Shown here: positions 18,403 through 29,000 of the stretch, piece by piece
How the letters are laid out: each line of letters starts with the position of its first letter
Position numbering within the stretch: the first letter of the stretch is position 1
Translations under genes and position numbers: made by a program
Notes under the pieces: model-generated
Databases searched by the model: none
What the model was told of the DNA's origin: nothing
What the model saw: the letters and a program-made list of their open reading frames with translations, nothing else
DNA from: Aquimarina algicola
Lineage (GTDB): Bacteria > Bacteroidota > Bacteroidia > Flavobacteriales > Flavobacteriaceae
Assembly: GCF_006443095.1 (NCBI RefSeq)
Contig: NZ_VFWZ01000002.1
Span: forward strand, 1,364,001-1,428,000
Length of the DNA stretch: 64,000 nt
Direction of reading: 5' to 3'

Positions 18403-18750
18403 TTGTAATTACCTATTAAAGAGGTGATTATGGTTTTGATAAAATAAAACCGTAAAAAATATGTGTAAAAACCGTATTTGACATTTCTTAAAATATATAT
18501 ATACTTGTATTAATATTCGATTGATTATTAAGTCCTACCCAGAATCGGATTATTCAAATTAAAATTTAATAGAATCATCTATTATTAGATTGATCATTTG
18601 TTTTGTTTATAACATAAACATAGGTTTTTGTTTGTCTACATGAAATATATGTGGACAAACAGAAATATAGATTTGAATAGTATGAAAATAAAAAACCGTT
18701 TCTGTAAATACATAAAAACAAATCATTAATTTTTTTAAACAAATTTAGAT
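18403..18750. other. AT-rich intergenic region with a 12-bp inverted repeat
   Basis: About 350 bp separates the atp terminator from the small secreted peptide. The main structure is an inverted repeat: GTTTGTCTACAT (18630-18641) and ATGTGGACAAAC (18649-18660), 12-bp arms with one G-U pair and a 7-nt loop. No T-run follows, so it is not a simple terminator. It lies about 90 bp upstream of the peptide start and could be a protein-binding site or an RNA leader structure. Confidence 0.5.
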
Positions 18751-18948
18751 ATGAAAAAAATCATTTTAACTTTAGGAATATTATTAGGTACAATTTCTAC
18801 CTACGCTATGAATACAAATTTGAAATTGAGTACAGAAGATAAAAATGAAACAGATATTGTTTCAGAAGAAGACACTTCCTGTACAAGAATAAATAGAATA
18901 TTTAATGAACATGGAGATGTAGTAGCAATAATAGAGGAGCCTTGTTAA
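18751..18948 (+). CDS. Small secreted peptide with two cysteines, unknown function
   Basis: The 65-residue product begins with a signal peptide (KKIILTLGILLGTISTYA), leaving a mature part of about 46 mostly acidic residues. Cysteines lie at 44 and at the very last position, 65 (EEPC); they could form one disulfide after export. I do not recognise the family. It is the first gene of a run in the same direction with two GLPGLI proteins and a TonB-receptor-like protein, 79 bp before the first of them. It could be a structural peptide or signal; nothing in the sequence decides this. Confidence 0.6.
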   Translation: MKKIILTLGILLGTISTYAMNTNLKLSTEDKNETDIVSEEDTSCTRINRIFNEHGDVVAIIEEPC

Positions 18949-19027
18949 ATTAAAAGAGGTTTTATAATAGAATAATTCATTTTATAGAGACGGTTTTAAT
19001 TTACTTTCATATTTCAAAACAAATAGC

Positions 19028-19822
19028 ATGAAAAACTATTTTACATTTTACTTTATATTAGGATTTATATCTTTCACTTTTGCTCAAGGAAAAGTAGCAG
19101 GAAAAGTTAATTATTTTATGATTATTAGACAGCCCGACGGTACCGCATATTCAAATCCATATACACTTTACTTTAACGATGAAAGTTCTTTTTTTACGAG
19201 AACAGGAAATGCAGAAAGATTAATGAGTAAAGAAGAAAAAAAAATGGCAAGCATAAATGGACAACAGGTTACTAATACTATTACAAAAAGTAACCTTCCA
19301 CAACCTTTTTACTATACTAATATAAAAGATCAAGAATTGATTTTTAGAGAAAATGTAGTAAAGACGATGTATCTTATTTCTGACAAAATAGAAACTATCC
19401 CGTGGTCACTATATAATGAACATAAAAAAATAGGAGAATATAAATGTCAAAAAGCTAAAGCTTCATTTAGAGGAAGAGAGTATACAATTTGGTTCACTAC
19501 AGACATACCCGTATCGCATGGGCCATGGAAGTTAAGAGGATTGCCTGGGTTAATTCTTGAAGTTACAGAGGAAACCGGAAAATATGAGTTTATAGCAAAT
19601 ATTGTTGATTTGAAATTAGATAATAAAATTTTAAACGAAAAATTGGAAAGACCTGATACAAAAGGAATAAAGGGTATGAAAATTTATATTGAAGCTTTAA
19701 AGAATCAACAAAAAGATTGGGATGCTATAATATCAGCATCTTTACCTCGAGGTTCTAGAATTCTTAAAGACTGCGATATTTGCCCCGACCCAAATAATAG
19801 AAGCCTGGAAAGGTTCAAATAA
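19028..19822 (+). CDS. GLPGLI family secreted protein, first of a tandem pair
   Basis: The 264-residue protein has a signal peptide ending about residue 20 (FISFTFAQ), a beta-rich body and the family motif LRGLPGLILEVTEETGKYEF at 169-188, preceded by IWFTTDIPVSHGPWK. Cysteines are at 140, 249 and 252, the last two in DCDICPDPNN near the C terminus. GLPGLI proteins are widespread in Bacteroidota and have no known activity. No lipobox and no type IX sorting domain are seen, so a periplasmic or secreted location is likely. The next gene is a full-length paralogue with every one of these positions conserved. Confidence 0.92.
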   Translation: MKNYFTFYFILGFISFTFAQGKVAGKVNYFMIIRQPDGTAYSNPYTLYFNDESSFFTRTGNAERLMSKEEKKMASINGQQVTNTITKSNLPQPFYYTNIKDQELIFRENVVKTMYLISDKIETIPWSLYNEHKKIGEYKCQKAKASFRGREYTIWFTTDIPVSHGPWKLRGLPGLILEVTEETGKYEFIANIVDLKLDNKILNEKLERPDTKGIKGMKIYIEALKNQQKDWDAIISASLPRGSRILKDCDICPDPNNRSLERFK

Positions 19823-19920
19823 ATTTAAACCTTAATGGTTCTAGTTTAGTTTCAAAAGAAAATCAAATACTAAATAAATAGTCCAAATTTAATGTTTTTA
19901 ATTTCTGTATAATAATAGCG

Positions 19921-20715
19921 ATGAAAAATATAATATTGATTTTAAGTCTTATTTTTATAAAACAAACAATTTATTGTCAAAAAGACGTTGTAGGTATCGT
20001 AGATTATCAAAATATTATCCACAACGAAAATGGTGTTTCTTTTGCAAATCCTTACAAGTTATATTTTAACAATACTATTTCTTTTTATGAAAAAATAGGT
20101 AATCCCCAGAAGATTACTAGTAAAGTTAGCGAAGAAGTAAGAGAGGGTGTGACGACCATTTCAGAAGATAAAGTTATGGAAAGTAACACTCCCATGAATT
20201 ATTATTATACTAATAGCAGCGCAAATGAGCTACTTTTCAGAGAAACTATAGTTGATAAACTTTATGAAGTAAAGGATAGTATTGAGTCTATTTCTTGGGA
20301 ACTACACGCAGAACATAAAAAAATAGGAGAATATAATTGTCAGAAAGCAACAGCACAGTACAGAGGCAGAAAATATACCGTTTGGTTTACTACAAAGATT
20401 CCAGTGTCTCATGGTCCTTGGAAATTAAGAGGATTACCTGGTTTGATTCTGGAAGCTACTGAAGAAACGGGTAAGTTTGAATTTAGAGCTATTAAAATAG
20501 ATATACAACCTGATGATAAAATGGTTCAAAAAAAACTTAGTAAACCAGTGGTAGATAAAATTACTGACATGACAACTTATAAAAAAGTACTTAAGAACAA
20601 ATTTGAAGAAACTAGAGCTAAGATTCAATCATCATTACCAAGAGGAGCAAAGTTCATGACAGATTGTGATGTCTGTCCCGATCCTAATAATTTTAATTTA
20701 GAACGGTTTAAATAA
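19921..20715 (+). CDS. GLPGLI family secreted protein, second of a tandem pair
   Basis: This protein also has 264 residues and aligns with the previous one without any gap: signal peptide to about residue 19-20, EHKKIGEYNCQKA with Cys140, PVSHGPWKLRGLPGLILEAT at 161-180, and DCDVCPDPNN with Cys249 and Cys252, ending in LERFK. A Cys at 19 (IYCQ) could be mistaken for a lipobox, but the preceding residues are not typical. The most variable part is residues 60-95. It lies 98 bp after its paralogue and 26 bp before the receptor-like gene. Confidence 0.92.
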   Translation: MKNIILILSLIFIKQTIYCQKDVVGIVDYQNIIHNENGVSFANPYKLYFNNTISFYEKIGNPQKITSKVSEEVREGVTTISEDKVMESNTPMNYYYTNSSANELLFRETIVDKLYEVKDSIESISWELHAEHKKIGEYNCQKATAQYRGRKYTVWFTTKIPVSHGPWKLRGLPGLILEATEETGKFEFRAIKIDIQPDDKMVQKKLSKPVVDKITDMTTYKKVLKNKFEETRAKIQSSLPRGAKFMTDCDVCPDPNNFNLERFK

Positions 20716-20741
20716 AATTCCTCACAAGGTAAAACAAAACA

Positions 20742-23426
20742 TTGAAAAAAGTACCCATATTATGTTATATATATAGTCTAATCTTTATGATGTTAGGCAA
20801 CTATTTATCTGCACAATCAGTACTATCTGGTAAAGTCACAGATTCTGTAGCAAAACCTATACCCTCTGTAAATGTATTTTTAAAGCAAAAAGAGAATCAA
20901 GCTATTATTGCTTTTGCGTATAGTAATCAAAAAGGAGATTATGTTTTAACTACTGATGCTCAGGGCGAGTTGATTTTAAGCTTTTCAGGTTTAGGGTATG
21001 CTACAAAAGATATTGAGATCACTTTAAAAGAGAATACAACAATTCAAAAAGATATTACGCTCTCATCGGTTTCTTACGAGTTAGGAGAAGTAGTGATACA
21101 GTCGGAGAAAGCGATAACTGAAAAAAAAGATACTATCGTTTTTAACGCATCATCCTTCAAACAAGGAGAGGAGACTGTAGTACAGGATTTGCTTAAAAAA
21201 CTACCGGGAGTAGATGTTTCAGAAACAGGAACGATCAAAGTTGATGGTAAAGAGGTAGAAAAAGTAATGGTAGAAGGTGATGATTTTTTTAAAAAAGGAT
21301 ACAAATTATTAACCAAAAATCTCGATGTAGATGCAGTTGATAAGGTAGAAGTCTTAAGAAGGTATTCTAACAACAAATTGCTTAAAGGTATTGAAGAAAG
21401 TGAAAAAGTTGCCCTAAATCTAAAATTGGATGAAAACTTTAAACGGGATTGGTTTGGTAGAATATCTCCCGGATATGGTGTAGGTTCAGAAAACCGATAT
21501 GATGTAGAGGGTAACGTCTCTAGTTTTGGTAAAAAAAATAAATATTTCCTATTAGGAAGTTTAAATAATATTGGAGAAGATGTTACTGATGATGTAAAAG
21601 GCCTAATAGAAGCTCAAAATTACACTGAAGAACCTGGTATGGTAGGCGAAAATCAACGTGCATTTTCTTTTATTACTTTAAATTCTGAAGTACCTGATTT
21701 GAAAAAATCCAGAACTAACTTTAATAATGCAGAACTTGTATCGCTCAATTCTATTTTTAAAGTATCAAAAAAAGTAAATGTTAAGGTGTTGGGATTGTTT
21801 AATTCTGATGACAATAAATTTTTTAGAGAAGGTTTTGAAACGTTTTTGTTAAGTAATACAACATTTACGAACACTGAAGAATATACTTTAGGAAAATTAA
21901 CCAATGTTGGTTTTGGAAGGGTTGAGCTAAGCTATGATATTTCTGATACCAAGTTATTAGAGTACGAAGGAAAATATACCAAATCTTCTATACATACAAA
22001 TTCCCAGCTACTATTTAATGATTTAGAAAATAAGGAAGATTTAGAGGACAAAAACGAGGGTAATGATCATATGATAAAATATAGTAACCGATTTAAAAAA
22101 AATAAAATCATGTTACTGACAGCAAGGTATATCAACGAGAAAAAACCTCAAGCATATGAGACAAACCAGTTTTTATTTGAAGAATTGTTTCCTACAATTC
22201 AAGATGTAAGTAATATTCAACAACAAACTGAAAATAAATTTACATATGCAGGGTTCAAAGCACACATTCTTGATAGAAAAAAAAATAAAGATATATTAGA
22301 TTTTAGTATAGGATATGAGTTTAGAGAAGATAAATTATTTTCTGACTTTTTTTTAAAAGACGACGAAAATATATTATCAAGTCCCTCTGCATTTAAAAAC
22401 ACTTCAGTGTATAAAACACATAATTTATTTGCACAGGGAGGATATAGAAAGAAAATAGAAAAGATTGATATAGCTTTACACCTAGAGGCTCAACAAATAT
22501 TCAATGAACTAGATGAAATAGAACAAAAACAAGAAGAATCCCCTTTTCTGGTAAATTCTAAAGTCAACGTTAATTGGGAGATCGATAAAGCCAATAGAAT
22601 CTTTGCCTTTGCAGAAAATACGAATAGTAATGCAAATATATCTGATATCTATGGTAATTACCTTCTCAGTGGATATAGAAACTTTACAAGAGGTACAGGA
22701 CAATTCAATCAACTTAATTCTAGTAGAGTTTTTGCAGGATACAACTTAGGAAATTTTGGAGACCGTTTTATTGCAAACATTTCTTTATCCTATACCAAAG
22801 ACAATGATTTTTTGAGTACTAACTCGATAATCAATCAAGACTTTATTCAGGAGACTCAATTAATAATTCCTAATCGAGAATTTTATAATGCAAATGCCAA
22901 ATTAGATCGTTATATAAGGTGGATAAGAAATAATTTTAAAGTAAAATTCTCTTATGCTTTAGGAGAATTTAAAAATATAGTAAATAGCACTACTTTAAGA
23001 GCAATAGAAACTAAAAATTACACCTATGGATTTGAAGTTCGCTCAGGTTTTCGAGGATTCTTTAATTATCATTTTGGCACATCTTGGGATATCACAGAAA
23101 TAGAAACGTCTATATCTAATACAGCAATGAATAACACCTCTTTTCTTGATTTGTCGTTTGTCTTTAACTCTCAATTAAATCTTCAACTACAGTCAGAACG
23201 TTATTTTTTTGATAATCTAGAGAACAGTGATAATACATATTACTTTTTTGATTTCGAAGTGAACTATAAACCTACTAAAAGAGATATTAGTTTTTCTTTA
23301 ATTGGTCATAACTTGTTGGATACAGAGGTTTTCAGAAATTATACAGTTACAGATACAAATATTTCGAGTACAGAATATAGATTATTGCCTCGATATGTTA
23401 TGCTAAAGGCTAGTTATAGGTTTTAA
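20742..23426 (+). CDS. TonB-dependent receptor-like outer membrane protein with carboxypeptidase-like N-terminal domain
   Basis: Signal peptide (MMLGNYLSAQ), then a carboxypeptidase-regulatory-like beta-sandwich at about residues 28-115 (LSGKVTDSVAKPIPSVNVFL), then a plug-like domain (LLKKLPGVDVSETGTIKVDG, KVMVEGDDFF) and a long beta-barrel to the aromatic C terminus KASYRF. The 894-residue product belongs to the outer membrane group often found beside GLPGLI genes. It is read as one operon with the GLPGLI pair. The start is TTG at 20742, needed to keep the signal peptide. The substrate is unknown; no classical TonB box is obvious. Confidence 0.85.
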   Translation: MKKVPILCYIYSLIFMMLGNYLSAQSVLSGKVTDSVAKPIPSVNVFLKQKENQAIIAFAYSNQKGDYVLTTDAQGELILSFSGLGYATKDIEITLKENTTIQKDITLSSVSYELGEVVIQSEKAITEKKDTIVFNASSFKQGEETVVQDLLKKLPGVDVSETGTIKVDGKEVEKVMVEGDDFFKKGYKLLTKNLDVDAVDKVEVLRRYSNNKLLKGIEESEKVALNLKLDENFKRDWFGRISPGYGVGSENRYDVEGNVSSFGKKNKYFLLGSLNNIGEDVTDDVKGLIEAQNYTEEPGMVGENQRAFSFITLNSEVPDLKKSRTNFNNAELVSLNSIFKVSKKVNVKVLGLFNSDDNKFFREGFETFLLSNTTFTNTEEYTLGKLTNVGFGRVELSYDISDTKLLEYEGKYTKSSIHTNSQLLFNDLENKEDLEDKNEGNDHMIKYSNRFKKNKIMLLTARYINEKKPQAYETNQFLFEELFPTIQDVSNIQQQTENKFTYAGFKAHILDRKKNKDILDFSIGYEFREDKLFSDFFLKDDENILSSPSAFKNTSVYKTHNLFAQGGYRKKIEKIDIALHLEAQQIFNELDEIEQKQEESPFLVNSKVNVNWEIDKANRIFAFAENTNSNANISDIYGNYLLSGYRNFTRGTGQFNQLNSSRVFAGYNLGNFGDRFIANISLSYTKDNDFLSTNSIINQDFIQETQLIIPNREFYNANAKLDRYIRWIRNNFKVKFSYALGEFKNIVNSTTLRAIETKNYTYGFEVRSGFRGFFNYHFGTSWDITEIETSISNTAMNNTSFLDLSFVFNSQLNLQLQSERYFFDNLENSDNTYYFFDFEVNYKPTKRDISFSLIGHNLLDTEVFRNYTVTDTNISSTEYRLLPRYVMLKASYRF

Positions 23427-23465
23427 ATTAATACTAAAGTTTTCAGTATCTAAAAAAAATGGAGA

Positions 23466-24170
23466 TCACCCCAATATTTTGTCCTTTACATCTTTATATC
23501 GGGTTCTTCCTATCGGGAGGATTTCATCATTTTTTAATTCAACAGAATACTTGCTTCCAGAACTTACTTTGATGGTTCTTACTTCGGTAATTTTTATAAT
23601 GTATGATTTGTGTATTCTTACAAATTGCTCTGGTAACAATTGTGCTAATTTCTCTAAGGATTTATCGTGCAAAAACGTATCAGAATTCGTAAGTACTAAT
23701 TCTGAATAGATACCGGCACCTTTTATATAAAGTACCTGATCAATATGTATTAATTTGATTTCTCCACGCTTTTTGATAGCTAAAAACTTGATGTTGGTAG
23801 TAGTATCAATAGCTTCTTTGTTGAGTACCCGGTTAAACGCAAGGTGTAACCTTTCTCTGTTAAAAGGTTTAGGCACAAAGTCTAAAACGCCATATTCAAA
23901 AGCTTTTAGCGCTTGTTCTTTGTAAGCAGATATAATAATAGTATGAAAAGATTCAGAGATAGTATTCTTTAAGAGATCAAAACCATTCTCTCCATTAAGG
24001 TTTAGATCAAGAAGAACTAAATCAACCGTATGATTTTGAATATAAGTAATCCCTGCTTCTAATGATTCGATATGAGTAATTTCTAATAATGCGTTTAAGA
24101 AGAACTCACGAGTCATTCTCAGGATTCTCTTAGCGATTCTTTGCTCATCTTCAATGACTAAAATTTTCAT
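23466..24170 (-). CDS. LytTR-family response regulator
   Basis: The 234-residue cytoplasmic regulator has a receiver domain (residues 1-115; acidic pocket IEDE, phospho-acceptor Asp55 in LVLLDLNLNGENGF, and the conserved Lys in VPKPFNRE) and a C-terminal LytTR DNA-binding domain with HIDQVLYIKG, LEKLAQLLPEQFVRIHKSYI and ILPIGRTRYKDV. It starts 4 bp downstream of its kinase gene, so the two form an operon. It converges with the GLPGLI/receptor genes, whose control by this pair is possible but not shown. Confidence 0.95.
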   Translation of the reverse strand: MKILVIEDEQRIAKRILRMTREFFLNALLEITHIESLEAGITYIQNHTVDLVLLDLNLNGENGFDLLKNTISESFHTIIISAYKEQALKAFEYGVLDFVPKPFNRERLHLAFNRVLNKEAIDTTTNIKFLAIKKRGEIKLIHIDQVLYIKGAGIYSELVLTNSDTFLHDKSLEKLAQLLPEQFVRIHKSYIIKITEVRTIKVSSGSKYSVELKNDEILPIGRTRYKDVKDKILG

Positions 24171-24174
24171 AGTA

Positions 24175-25851
24175 TTAATGATATATTGTAATTATATTTT
24201 TCCAACCGTTTGCAGTGCTGTGGCTATCAAAATTCCATTGATCTCCGTAGCTTTCAGTTAACCTAGCCTTCACATATTTGTTTCCGGTACCGTCTTGTAT
24301 AGCTTTGTTTTTGTTTCTGATGGTTGCAAGTGTAACAAGTATATATTTTGTATAGTTAGAATTTGGTTCTTCTGTTAATCGAAAAGCAATTTGGTTATCA
24401 GTATTAGGAGAACAATGCGTAATCCCATTTTCAACCAGAGTGTGTATGACTGCTGGAGGGATTTTTTTTGTAGTATCGATATCTAGGTCATTCCACAAAT
24501 ATGTAATTTCCTTTCTATACCTCATAATATTCAAAAAGCTCTTACAAAGTTGTATTTCTTGAGAGATCGGAATCAATTTTTTGTCCTCTACCTGATTCAA
24601 CAAATCAAATTCTTCTGCAAGTGCTTCTATAAAATATACACCTTTGGTTGGCGATTCTTCTACCCAATCGATAAGTGAAGTTAAAGTGTTCATCAAAAAA
24701 TGAGGTTGTATTTTTTTCTTTAGTAATTCGTGCTTTAGTCTTGTTGTTTCTACTAAAGAATACTCATATGCCTTGCGTTGTTGTTTGATTTGAATGGCTA
24801 GAATATAAAACATGCATAATAGCAATATTGTAAAACTACAAATCAACGCAATGTCATATACAATAAAATTGAAAAGCAATATGTTGAAAAGCAATGTGCA
24901 AAGTACTATAATGCTTTTGATTTCTTTTCGATATACAGCGTTTGAAACAAAAATGGCAGAAGCAATCCACATACTTATGATTAATAATTGTGTTGTATAA
25001 TCGTACCTTCCATGGTATAGGATATAGATCAATACAAGTAAAAGAAAGTAGAAGGGGATCAAAAATTTTCTCTTTGGGAAAGAAAACTGTATTGAAAAAT
25101 ACACAGGAATCAAAAATGAAATCAAAAAAGTCAACACACCAATAATTTCTAGTCTGATATAAAAGTCACTGTAGTGTATAGGGATGTAAAACTTGATGTA
25201 TTCGATAATAAGTAGTAAGAAAAACAGAAAAGAGCAGACACTAAACAAAAGTCCGGGAAAAAACTTTCTATTATTGATATAGAGTATAAAAAAATAAATT
25301 GCAGTAAGAAAAAAAGCACCAGCCAAAACATAGATAAGAGAAGTTAAAACAAGTGGTTCTTGAATTAATGTTTTATAATCTGTAATCACAACACCCAGAG
25401 GTCTATCATCGTTTTTATGATATTGTTGAGACATCCGCAGTGCTAAAAGATGATTTCCTTTTTGAGCTAGAGAGTCGGGGATGATAAATGATTTGTCCAT
25501 TTCTCCCTTTTTATGAGGCAATTCATTACCGGGAGAACCATTGGTTCCTATCAAAACACCATCCCAATACACTTCATACGCGCCAAAAGCATATATGAGC
25601 ACCCCTTGAGGTGTAAAAGGTTCTGGTTTTTGAGGTTGTACTACTTGTGTCCTGATCCAAAAAATACGATCTCCGGGATTCCCTTTTTCGGTAGCCCATT
25701 TACTGTCATCAATATCTTTTTTTGACCATGTTACATCATCTCCAATCTTGAATTTGACTTCGGGTACTTGAAAAGGAAGGTCATCTTGACAAGATATCAT
25801 AGTTATGATAACCAAAATAAGACCTGCTTTTTTAAAGAGTTGATATAACAT
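24175..25851 (-). CDS. Sensor histidine kinase with extracytoplasmic sensing domain and 7TM region (LytS/His_kinase type)
   Basis: Residues 1-20 are a signal segment with a lipobox-like MISCQDD. A periplasmic beta-sandwich follows (about 25-155; TWSKKDIDDSKW, ILIYAFGAYEVYWDGVLIG), resembling the 7TMR-DISM/jelly-roll sensors. Seven membrane helices occupy about 165-355. The kinase part has the phospho-acceptor His384 in KKKIQPHFLMNTL, an N-box VENGITHC (473-480) and a G-box DGTGNKYVKARL. This is the His_kinase family that pairs with LytTR regulators, as here. The sensed ligand is unknown; a carbohydrate or peptide is plausible from the domain type. Confidence 0.9.
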   Translation of the reverse strand: MLYQLFKKAGLILVIITMISCQDDLPFQVPEVKFKIGDDVTWSKKDIDDSKWATEKGNPGDRIFWIRTQVVQPQKPEPFTPQGVLIYAFGAYEVYWDGVLIGTNGSPGNELPHKKGEMDKSFIIPDSLAQKGNHLLALRMSQQYHKNDDRPLGVVITDYKTLIQEPLVLTSLIYVLAGAFFLTAIYFFILYINNRKFFPGLLFSVCSFLFFLLLIIEYIKFYIPIHYSDFYIRLEIIGVLTFLISFLIPVYFSIQFSFPKRKFLIPFYFLLLVLIYILYHGRYDYTTQLLIISMWIASAIFVSNAVYRKEIKSIIVLCTLLFNILLFNFIVYDIALICSFTILLLCMFYILAIQIKQQRKAYEYSLVETTRLKHELLKKKIQPHFLMNTLTSLIDWVEESPTKGVYFIEALAEEFDLLNQVEDKKLIPISQEIQLCKSFLNIMRYRKEITYLWNDLDIDTTKKIPPAVIHTLVENGITHCSPNTDNQIAFRLTEEPNSNYTKYILVTLATIRNKNKAIQDGTGNKYVKARLTESYGDQWNFDSHSTANGWKNIITIYH

Positions 25852-26015
25852 AGTAAATCATCGTTCGATAAGACAATGGCTAATTTAGTTTAAAAAAAGA
25901 GGATAAAGATGTCGTTCAAATAACTATAGAGCAGTTCACAAGAAAACACTTTTAATCTCATGGATAAAACGTGAATTTGTACTCAAATCAATTTACGAAC
26001 TAATATAATAAGGTT

Positions 26016-29000
26016 ATGAAAACTATAAAAGTTATACTTATCTGTTTGATGGTCATAAGTGGCTATACTTTTAAAATTAATGGACAAAATGATCAAATAG
26101 ATTCGCTAATCAATACTTGCTATAAAAGAGGAATATTTAATGGAAATGCCTTAGTAATTAAGAATGGAAAAATTATATATAATGTTTCAAAAGGATTTAC
26201 TAGTGGTAACAAAACGAATCAACTTAGTATGAATTCTATTTTTGATATAGGTTCTATTGCTAAAGAGTTTAATGCAGTTGGAATTATGATGTTAAAAGAA
26301 GAAGGTTTATTGAGTTTAGATGATAAGATTTCAAAATATCAATTGGATTTACCTGAATGGGGAAAAAAAATTACCATTAAAAACCTATTACAATATAGTA
26401 GTGGTTTACCTAAAGTTGATTGGGGAAATGTTAATAGTGATCAAGATATTTATAAAAACTTAAAAAAACTTGAAAAATTACAATTTGAGCCAGGAAAAGG
26501 ATATTTATATAGTAATAATAATGTGTTTATTCAACGACGAATCATAGAAAAAATAACAGGGCTAACTTTTACAGAATTTCTAGAAAGTAAAATCCTAGAA
26601 CCTGTAGGAATGAGTAGTAGTGTAATTGATCATCAATACGAAAATTTAAATTTTGTAAGAGCATTCAATAGTGAAAATATAAATGATAATAAGCAGGAGT
26701 TAAAAATGTCAGGTTGGGTATGTCCTTCAATTTATGATCTGGCAAAATGGACGAATCATTTACTATCATATAAATTAATTTCTAAAAAATCGCTGTATCA
26801 ACTTTTTGAAAATTATAGCAAAGGAGCAGAATCTGCTCTAGGAAATGGAGAATTTGAAAATGAAAAGTTAACCTTGTATGAACATCACGGCTCCTCATCT
26901 AATTATGAGTCATTAGTTCACTACAATCTCAAAGAAGATACTAGTATAATTTTAATGACGAACAATAAAAGCCTCAAAATTGCAGAAATAAAAGAAGCTA
27001 TTTCTAATATATTAAAAGGCAAAACATATGAAGTTCCACAGAAATCTATTTATTTAACCATTCGAAAAAAAACATATACTAATGTAGATGAAGGTATCGA
27101 ATATTATAAAAAGTTAAAAGAAGATAGTTATGATACCTATAATTTTACCAATGAATGGGAGCTGACCCGGTTGGCTTATAAGTTGTTTGAGAAAAACCAA
27201 GATGAAGATGCTGTTCAGATACTTAAACTATTGATTTCTGAATTACCAAAAAAATCTGAAGAAGCATTAGAATATTTGGGTTCAAGAATTTTAAATGAAA
27301 ATAAGCCTGAGAAGTCAATTTTAGTATATAAACTCATAGTCAATAAGTTTCCTTCTGCAAAGTCTTATAGTGCATTGGGAGGTGTTTATTATCGAAAGAA
27401 ACAGTTTGATGAAGCTTTAAAAAATTACAAGAAATCCCTAGAACTTGATCCCGAGAATAAAAGTGCTAAAAAGATGCTACTAACACTTAGTGACTACACA
27501 GCTAAAAGTAATAAGGAACAAACTGACAACCCTCAACAGTTCACTGAATTTGAAAAGCTAAAAAAAGATATCCAACAAAAAATGAGCAAACATAACCTAC
27601 ATGGATTAAGTGTAGCCGTTTTTGAAGATTATAAAGTGATTTGGAATCATGAGTGGGGGATAAAATCAGCAGATTCTAATGAAAAAATAGATCAAAATAC
27701 CGCATTTTCTACAGCTTCTACATCTAAAGCTGTTGTAGCGATACTTTGTGGAATCCTGGAAGAAAAAGGCTTAATCAATCTTAATGACCCTATTTCAGGG
27801 TATTTGAAACGATGGCATTTACCCAAAAGTGATTTTACACAAAATACTCAAGTAAATTGGTTACATCTACTATCTCATACCGCTGGTACTACACAAGGTG
27901 GTTTCGCAGATTTTTATGAAGGAGACAACATCCCAACAATTGTTCAAAGTCTAAAAGGAGAATTGCTTCCTAGATATGATAAAGAAATTGACTTTATGTT
28001 TACACCCGGAACGGATTGGGAATACAGTGGTGGTGGATATGTCATCATCCAAATGGCACTAGAGGATCATTTTGGAAAACCATTGTCAGAGTTGATGAAA
28101 GAGCATGTTTTTTTACCATTGGGATTGAAAAATACAACGATGAAACAACCAAACGAAAAAGGATTTTTAACTAATGTGGCAAAGGTTCATAATAGCAAAG
28201 GAGAAGTGATACGAACAGGACTGCCGATAACACCGCAAGTAGCTCCCTCAGGATTATGGTCAACACCATCAGATTTATCAAAGATTGCTATCGAAGTTCA
28301 GAATGCGTTGCGCAATACAAATAACAAGTTGATATCAAATGCAGTAGCCAAAAGAATAACCGAGGTCTTTACGCTCAAAAAAACTGGAGGGTGGAGTGCC
28401 GGTTGGCGAAGATCTTTTGGCTTTGCAAATAGAGATTGGTTCTCTCATGGAGGGTCTAATACAGGTGTAGGAGGTGAGTTTATGGCCACTATGAATGGAG
28501 GATATGGGATAGCTATACAAGCCAATGGAGATAAACCCAATAGAATACCAGTAATGAGTTTTTTAAGAAACGAAATTATGACAATAAGAGATTGGAATTT
28601 ACCCATTGATACATCAGTACTAAAAAAAGCACCAACCCATCTTATAAAAGCAATAGAGGGTCCTTATCTTGATTTTTTATACAATACTCAAGGAATCAAT
28701 AGGATTTCAGAAGAAGATGGTAACCTATTTATAAGTTCCCCTTTGTTTAAATATCTTCAAAATAGTGAGAAGAATGCGATGTACTATATCGGTAATAATA
28801 CTTTTAAAGTTGATCAATATCCAAACTACCTTCAGTTTAATCTAGATGATACTAATGAACTTTTGAGCATCACTGTATTTAGAGAGCAGTCCAAAAAAAA
28901 TAAAATAGTTATTAAAAAAGAAGATATTAGAAATCATAAGACGCAACTTATTGATGTTTTTTCAGAAAATAGCATAGCTGTAGCGATACAAGAGTATAAA

